Shown: positions 58,083 through 64,000 of the stretch, one piece after another | Numbering within the stretch: position 1 is the stretch's first letter | How the letters are laid out: the number at the start of each line of letters is the position of its first letter | Assembly: GCA_032717465.1 (NCBI GenBank) | Contig: CM064715.1 | Location: forward strand, 40,086,159-40,150,158 | DNA length: 64,000 nucleotides | Direction: 5' to 3' | DNA from: Coenobita brevimanus | Lineage: Eukaryota; Arthropoda; Malacostraca; Decapoda; Coenobitidae | The notes under the pieces: generated by a model | Database searches by the model: none | Told to the model about the DNA's origin: nothing | What the model saw: the letters and a program-made list of their open reading frames with translations, nothing else | Made by a program: the position numbers and the translations under genes

Positions 58083-59020
58083 TTAATGGCGGTGAAGGGT
58101 TGGGTGCAGTGGGGTTGGTGCAGTTGGGTAGGATCGGGGTTGGGTTGGGTGCGTTGAGGTACGATCGAGATTAGGTGGGGTGCAGTGGGGTTGGATCGGG
58201 ACTGGGTGGGATGCAGTGGGGAGGAAGCGGGTTTGCGTGGGGTGCAGTTGGGTAGGAGCAAGGTTTGGCTGGGTGCAGTGGGTTAATGGCGTTGTTTTGG
58301 GGGGTTCATTAGGGTAGCAGCAGTGTTTGGTGCGGTGCACTTGGGTAGGACCAGGGTTCGATGGCGTGCATTGGGGCTGGAACGGGGTTAGTAGACGTGC
58401 TGAGGGGGTTAAGTGGTGATGATTGAGGTGTAATGGGTTTGATTGATTGATTGATCATTCGATCAACCCAGTGCAACGGAATCACCACAACTCCTACACC
58501 ATCTGCACCCACTACATGCGGTACAAGCAGTGTTGGATGGGGTGGAGTGGGGTTGGAGCGGTGTTGGGGTGGGATACAGTAAGTTAATGGCATTGTTAGT
58601 TGGATTGCAATAGGGTAGAAGAGGAGTCTGATGGGGTAATGGCGGTGTTGGGTGGCTAGCAGTGGGTTCAGGGTTGGTTGGGGTACAGTGGGTTGGAATG
58701 GGGTCGGGTGGGGTGGGGTGGGTTGGAGTGGGGTTGGTTGGGGTGCAGGGGGTTGGGGTGGAGTTCGTTGGGGTGCAGTAAGTTGGAGCAGGGTTAGGTG
58801 GGTTGCAGTGGTGTATGATCGGAGTTGGTTGGGAAGCAGTCGGGTAGGATCCGGGTCGGGTGGGAGCAGTGGAATAGAATTAGGGTTGTGTGGGATGCAT
58901 TAGGGTAGGACCAGATGTTGAATGGGGTGGAGAATGGTAGGAGCGATGTTGAATGGGATGAAACAGGGTAGGATCGAGGCTGGGTGGGGTGCAAGAGGTT
59001 GGAATGGTGTGGGTGGGGTG

Positions 59021-59664
59021 TGATATTAGCTTGAACAAAATAAATCATTCTCAGTCTGGGAGTAAATAAAGACTATTCCTGCTCAATCATCCTAAGAGTT
59101 TTTTTTTTCTTTCTTTCTTTTTTTTACCTGATTGAAATCGTCTGAATCAAGAGGAGTAAGTGTAAAAAATGACGTCGGCCGGTGAGTGCTCCGTGTTCTA
59201 GGTGCTGCGGGTTAGTCCCAGAGGTGTCCAAATGATTTTATATCATGCAGGCGTTTTGTATTTTATTTTTGATACCTTCAGAAGATGTTAATCAGCTTTA
59301 AGGAGCCTTGTCTTACGGAAGAACTTAGTGAAATTTATATCCAACACGTCCAGTTCGAAAAACTAAGTATGCGTCCTCGTGCTGAATGGCCTGGAATTCC
59401 CGCATTCCATGCACACGGTGGCGGAACCGCGTGATAGGAAGAAGTCAAACAGACGACACTGCTATTTTTACACTAACTTGAAAAATAATTGCCATTTGTC
59501 CGTGTTGAATGCTGGGTCGTAAGTATAATTTAACTGGGCAGAATTTTTCGTCCTTTTATAGGTTACTTCTCGCAGCTCAATGGCAGATCAAGAAAATACT
59601 ACGGCCCTGCATCCTTTCCATATCACTTCGTCGGGACTAGCATCGTATTCTAGTGTTAATGTAT
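59021..59664 (+). repeat. Spacer copy 1 in the G-rich array, containing a SINE-like element
   Basis: Begins TGATATTAGCTTGAACA. At about 59,175-59,225 it has GGTGAGTGCTCC and GCGGGTTAGTCCCAG, a degraded tRNA-like head, and ends ACTAGCATCGTATTCTAGTG. Matches spacer copy 2 along its length. Confidence 0.7.
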
Positions 59665-61602
59665 TGTTCGGATGCAGTAGGTTAATGATGTTGTTATGTA
59701 GGCTGCAGTAAAGTAGAAAAGGTGTTTGATGGGCTTCAGTGGGGGAATGGCGGTGTTGGGTAGAGAGCAGTAGGGTAGGGAGGGACTGCGTGAGGTGTAG
59801 TGGGGTAATGGCGATTATTATTGGGGTGCTGTGGGGTAGGAGCAGGGTTGGGTAAGGTGCAATAGGGTAGAAGCTGGGTTCAGAGGGGTGAGAGGGGGCT
59901 GGGTGGAGTGCAGTGGGGTAGGACCGGGGTTGCGTGGGATGAAGTGGGGTTCGAGTGGGGTTGAGCGTGGTGTAGTGGGGTAGGATCAGGGTTGGGCGGG
60001 ATTAAGTGGGGGTAGGATCGGATGTGGGTTGGGTGCAGTGGGGTTGGGTGAGGTTCTGTGGGGTAGGATCGGGGTTGGGTAGGGTGCCGTGAGGTAGGAA
60101 TGGGGTTGGGTGAAGTTCAGTGGGGTAGGATCAGGGCTGGATAGCGTTCAGTGGGGTAGAATCGGAGTTGGGTGGGGTACAGTGGGGTCGGATCGGGGTT
60201 ACGTGGAGTGCAGTGGAATAGGGTGGGGTTGAGTAGGGTGCAGTGGGATAGGTGTGGGTTTGGATGGGGTGGAGTAGGGAAAGATTTGAGTTGGTTGGGG
60301 TGCAGTGGCAAAGCATCTGGGTTGCGTGGGATGCAGTGGGGCGGGTTCGGGGTTGGGTGGGGTTCAGTGGGATAGGATTAGGGTTGGGTTGGGTACAGTG
60401 GTATAGGATCAGGGTTGGGTTGGGTGCAATGGGATAGGATCTGGATTGGGTGGGGTGCAGTGAGGTAGGGTCGGGATTGGGTTGAGTTAAGTGGGATTGA
60501 ATTGGGGTTGGGTGGGGTGCATTGGGGTAGAATCGGGGTTGGGTTGCGTGCACTGGGGTAGGATAGGGTTTCTTGGGGTTGCAATGGGGTAGTATCGGAG
60601 TTCTGTTGGGGCAGTGGGATAGGATCAGGATTGGGTAAGGTGCAGTGGTGTGGGATCGCGGTTGGGTGGTATACAGTAGGGTAGGATCGGGGTTGGGTGG
60701 GGTGCAGTGAGGTATGATCGGGTTTGGGTGGCGTGCACTAGGGGATGATAGGGTTTGGGGGGGCTGCAGTTGGGTAGGATCGGGATTATATGGAGTGCAG
60801 TGGAGTAAGGGTGGGGTTGAATGGGATGCAGCAGGGTAAGAGTGGGGTAAGGTGGGGTGGAGTGGGGAAGGATTGGGGTTAGATGGGGTGCAGGGGGGTT
60901 GGAGTTGGGTTGGGTGGGGTGCATTGGGAAAGAATCGGGTTTGCGTGGGGTGCAATGGGGTAGGATAGGGGTTGGGTGGGTTGCAGTGGGATAGGAACGG
61001 GATTGGGTTGGGTGCAGTGGGATAGGAACGGGATTGTGTTGGATGCAGTGGGATAGGATCGGATGTGGCTCGGGTTTAGTTGAGTGGGATCGGGGTTGGG
61101 TTGGTTTCAGTGGGGTTGGGTCAGGGTTGAGTGGAGTGCACTGGGGTAGGATCGGGGTTGGGTTGGGTGCACTGGGGTATGATCGGGTGTTTGGAGGTTG
61201 CAATGGGCTTGGATCGGGGTTGTGTGAATTTCAGTGGAGTAATGGTAGGGTTGAGTGGGGTGCAGTGGGGTAGGGCTGGGGTTGGGTAGGGTGCGATTTG
61301 GAAAGAGTAAGCTTCGGTCCGGTGCGGTGGGTTAGGACCGGGGATGAGTGGGGCGCAGTGGGGTTGGAGTGGAGTTGGGTGGGGTGCAGTGGTATAGAAT
61401 CGGGGTTAGGTGGAGTGCAGTGGGGTTGGATCTGAGTTGGGTGGGTGCAGTGGGAAAGAATCGAGGTTGTGTGGGGTGCATTGGCGTACAACCAAATGTT
61501 GAATGGGGTGGAATGGGGTACGAGACATGTTGCATGGAATGCAAAGGGGTTGGATCGAGGCTGGGTGGGATGCAGGGCGGTTGGAATGGGTTGAGCGGGG
61601 TG

Positions 61603-62253
61603 TGATATTAGCCTGAACAGAGTAAATTAGCCATACTCAGTCTGGAGTTAAATAAAGTCTGTTCCTGTTCAATCTGCCTAAGAGTTATTTATTATTTTTT
61701 AACCTTCTTGAAATCGTACCAGTCTAGCAGAGTAAGTGTAAAAAACGACGTCAGCTGGTGAGTGCTCTGTGTTCTAGGTGCTGCGGGTTGAGTCCCAGAG
61801 TTTTCCAGATGTTTTTTTATATCATGTAGACGTTTCGTATTTTATATCTGATACCTTCAGAAGATTTTAATCAGCCTTAAGGAGCCTTGTCGTACAAAAG
61901 AACTCAATGAAATTTATATCTAACGCGTCCAGTTCGAGAAATTAGATAAAAGTCCTCGTACTGAATGGCGTGGAATTCCCGCATTGCACGCACAAGGTGG
62001 CGCCACCACTGCTTTGCTGTGAAGAGATGAAGTCAACCAGACGACACTGCACTTTTTACACGAACATGAAAAATGATTGCCATTTTTCCGTCTTGAATGC
62101 TGGGTCGTAAGTATCGTTTTAATTTGGCGGAATTTTTCGTCCTTTTGTAGGTTATTTCTCTCTGCTCATTGGCAGATTGAGAAAATACTATGGCCCTGCA
62201 TCCTTTCCACAGCATCTCTTCGCGACTAGCATCGTATTCTTGTGTTAATATAT
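61603..62253 (+). repeat. Spacer copy 2 in the G-rich array, containing a SINE-like element
   Basis: Same order as copy 1. Here the head keeps a better box B, GGGTTGAGTCCCAG (about 61,785). Ends with ACTAGCATCGTATTCTTGTG. Differences from copy 1 are scattered substitutions and small indels. Confidence 0.7.
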
Positions 62254-64000
62254 TGCCAGGGTTTAGTAAGTTAATGATGTTGTTGGGTAGGTTGCAGTAA
62301 AGTAGAAAAGGTGTTTGATGGGCTTCAGTGGGGGAATGGCGGTGTTGGATGGAACGCTTTCGGATAGGGAGGGACTGGGTGACGTGCAGTAGGGTAATAG
62401 AGATTTTTATTGGGGTGCAGTGGGGTAGGAGAAGGGTTGGGTAAGGTGCAATAGGGTAGAAGTGGGGTTCAGAGGGGCAAGAGTGGGGTTGGATGGAGTG
62501 CAATAGGGTAGGACCGGGGTTGGGTGGGATAAAATGGGGTTGGAGTGGGGTCAGGTGTGGTATAGTGAGGTGGTATCAGGGTTGGGCGGGATTAAGTGAG
62601 GCAGGATCGGAGTTGGCTGGGGTGCAGTGAGATATAATCGGGGTTGGGCGAAGTTCGGTGGGGTAGGATCAGGGTTGGGTGAGGTTCGATGAGGTAGAAT
62701 CGGGGTTGGGTGGGGTACAGTAGGGTAGTATCTGGTTGGGTGGGGTAGGATCAGATTTAGGTGGCGTTGGGGGGCTGCAGTGAGGTAGGATCGGGCTTAT
62801 GTGGAGTGCAATGGAGTAAGGTTGGGGTTGATTGAGGTGCAGTAGGGTAGAAATGGGGTTGGGTGGGGTGGAGTGGTGAAAGATTGGGGTTGGTTGCAGT
62901 GAGGTGGGGTTGGAGTTGGGTTGGTGAGGTGCAACGGGATAGAAACTGGGTTGGGTGGGGTACATTGGGGTGGGATCGGAGTTGGATGGGGTAAAGTGGG
63001 GTGGGATCCGGGTTGGATGGGGTGCAGTAGGGTTAGAATGGAGTTGGACTGCGTGCAATGGGATAGCATTGGGATTGGGTGGGGTCCAGTGGGATAGGAT
63101 CAGGGTTGGGTCGGGAGCACTGGGGTATGATCGGGGTTGGGTTGGGTTCACTGGGGTAGGATCGGGTTTTTGGGGGTTGCAGGTGGGTTGGATCGGGGTT
63201 GTGTGAAGTTCAGTGGAGTAGTGGAAGGGTTATGTGGGGTTCAGTGGGATAGGAATGGGGTTGGGAGAGGTGCAGTGTGGAAAGGGTAGGGTTCGCTTGG
63301 GTGCGGTGGGTAGGACCGGGGCTGTGTGGGGTGCAGTGAGGTTGCAGAGGGGTTTGGTGGGGTGGGGTGGGATAGAATCAGGGTTTCGTGGAGTGCAGTG
63401 GGGTGGGATCGGGGTTGGGTTGGGTTGGGTTCAATGGGGTAGGATCGGGATTGGATGGGGTGCAGTGGGATGGGATTGCGGTTGGGTGGGATGCAGTGAG
63501 GTAGGATCGGGATTGGATGGGGTACAGTTGGGTAGAATCAGGGTTAGGAGGGGGCAGATGGGTAGGATCGTGGTTGGGTGGGGTGCAGTGGGGTAGGATC
63601 GGGGTTACGTGGAGTGCACTGGGGTATGAAGGGGGTTTGGTGGGGTGCACTAGAGTAGGATTGGAGTTATTTTGTGTTGCAGTTGGGTAGGATCGGTGTT
63701 GGGTAGGGTGCTGTGGATTAGGATCAGGGTTGAGTGAGGTGCAGTGGAGTAGGATCGGGATTGTGTCTATTGCCGTTGGATAGTAGCAGGGTTTGGTGGT
63801 ATTCAGTGGGGTAGGATCTAGGTTGGGTAGGGTGCAGTGGGAAAGGATCAGGGTTGGGTGGGTGCAGTGGGGTAGGATCAGGTTTGGGATGGTTGCAGTG
63901 GGGGAGGATCGGAGTTGAGTGGTGTGCAGTGAGGTAGGGTCAGGGTTGGGTGTGTGCATTGAGGTAGAATCGGGGTTGGGTGGATGCAGTGATAAAGAAC

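Larger units (their letters stand above)
58083..64000. repeat. G-rich minisatellite (unit about 31 bp) with about 2.58-kb higher-order repeat
   Basis: The + strand is built from degenerate units of GGGGTTGGGTGGGG followed by GCAGTGGGGTAGGATC. Three blocks (58,083-59,020, 59,665-61,600 and 62,255-64,000) are separated by two related spacers. Spacer and flanking landmarks repeat at an offset of 2,582-2,587 bp. Most pairs of G-runs are separated by one to four bases. Pro/Thr/Ser-rich minus-strand and Gly/Val/Trp-rich + strand frames are repeat artefacts. Confidence 0.9.

Noticed and set aside
58083..63959. Series of Pro/Thr/Ser-rich minus-strand frames up to 274 codons
   Set aside because: All lie in the G-rich minisatellite, and their periodicity follows the 31-bp unit (about 10 residues plus a frame shift). 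No start context or homology.

Overview
The window looks like arthropod nuclear DNA, most probably from a decapod crustacean. The protein gene is split into 11 short exons by long introns. Microsatellites are extremely dense: (GT)n, (CT)n, (ATT)n, (GTCT)n and (TA)n. The mobile elements are metazoan types: RTE and CR1/Jockey-like non-LTR retrotransposons, piggyBac and tRNA-derived SINEs. The three tRNA genes are eukaryotic tRNA-Gly(UCC). The species call is inference; nothing here names it.

Layout. Positions 1-12,850 hold no gene I can recognise. They contain pyrimidine-rich tracts and a tandem duplication of about 2.6 kb (5.8-8.4 kb and 8.4-11.9 kb), whose second copy received a SINE-like insertion afterwards. 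From 13,072 to 45,075 on the + strand lies one complete cytochrome P450 gene of the mitochondrial clan. I reconstructed 11 exons totalling 1,599 nt, encoding 532 residues, with compatible phases at every junction. It has a presequence-like N-terminus, a C-helix WxxxR, an I-helix GGIDTT, ExxR, PERW and the haem-binding FGGGTRMCIG.

The introns make up about 95% of that locus and are full of mobile DNA. Intron 1 holds a CR1-like retrotransposon, antisense to the gene, which was itself split by an RTE element; an 8-bp target duplication is visible. Intron 1 also holds a SINE. Intron 2 holds another SINE. Intron 4 has a GC-AG boundary and holds a GC-rich block and a broken piggyBac element with an internal array of about 167-bp repeats. 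Intron 7 holds a second broken antisense RTE copy. Intron 9 ends in a 23-bp minisatellite in which almost every unit repeats the gene's own 3' splice site.

From 45 kb to 58 kb there are SINEs, three tRNA-Gly(UCC) genes (one on the - strand, two on the +), a 3' fragment of a third RTE copy and many microsatellites. From 58.1 kb to the end the DNA is a G-rich degenerate minisatellite (unit about 31 bp) organised into a higher-order repeat of about 2.58 kb. The long proline-rich or Cys/Val-rich reading frames in these repeats are artefacts.

No clearly new gene system is visible. The most unusual points are the arrays of decoy splice sites at two P450 introns, the GC-AG intron of more than 10 kb, and the long G-quadruplex-prone repeat block.
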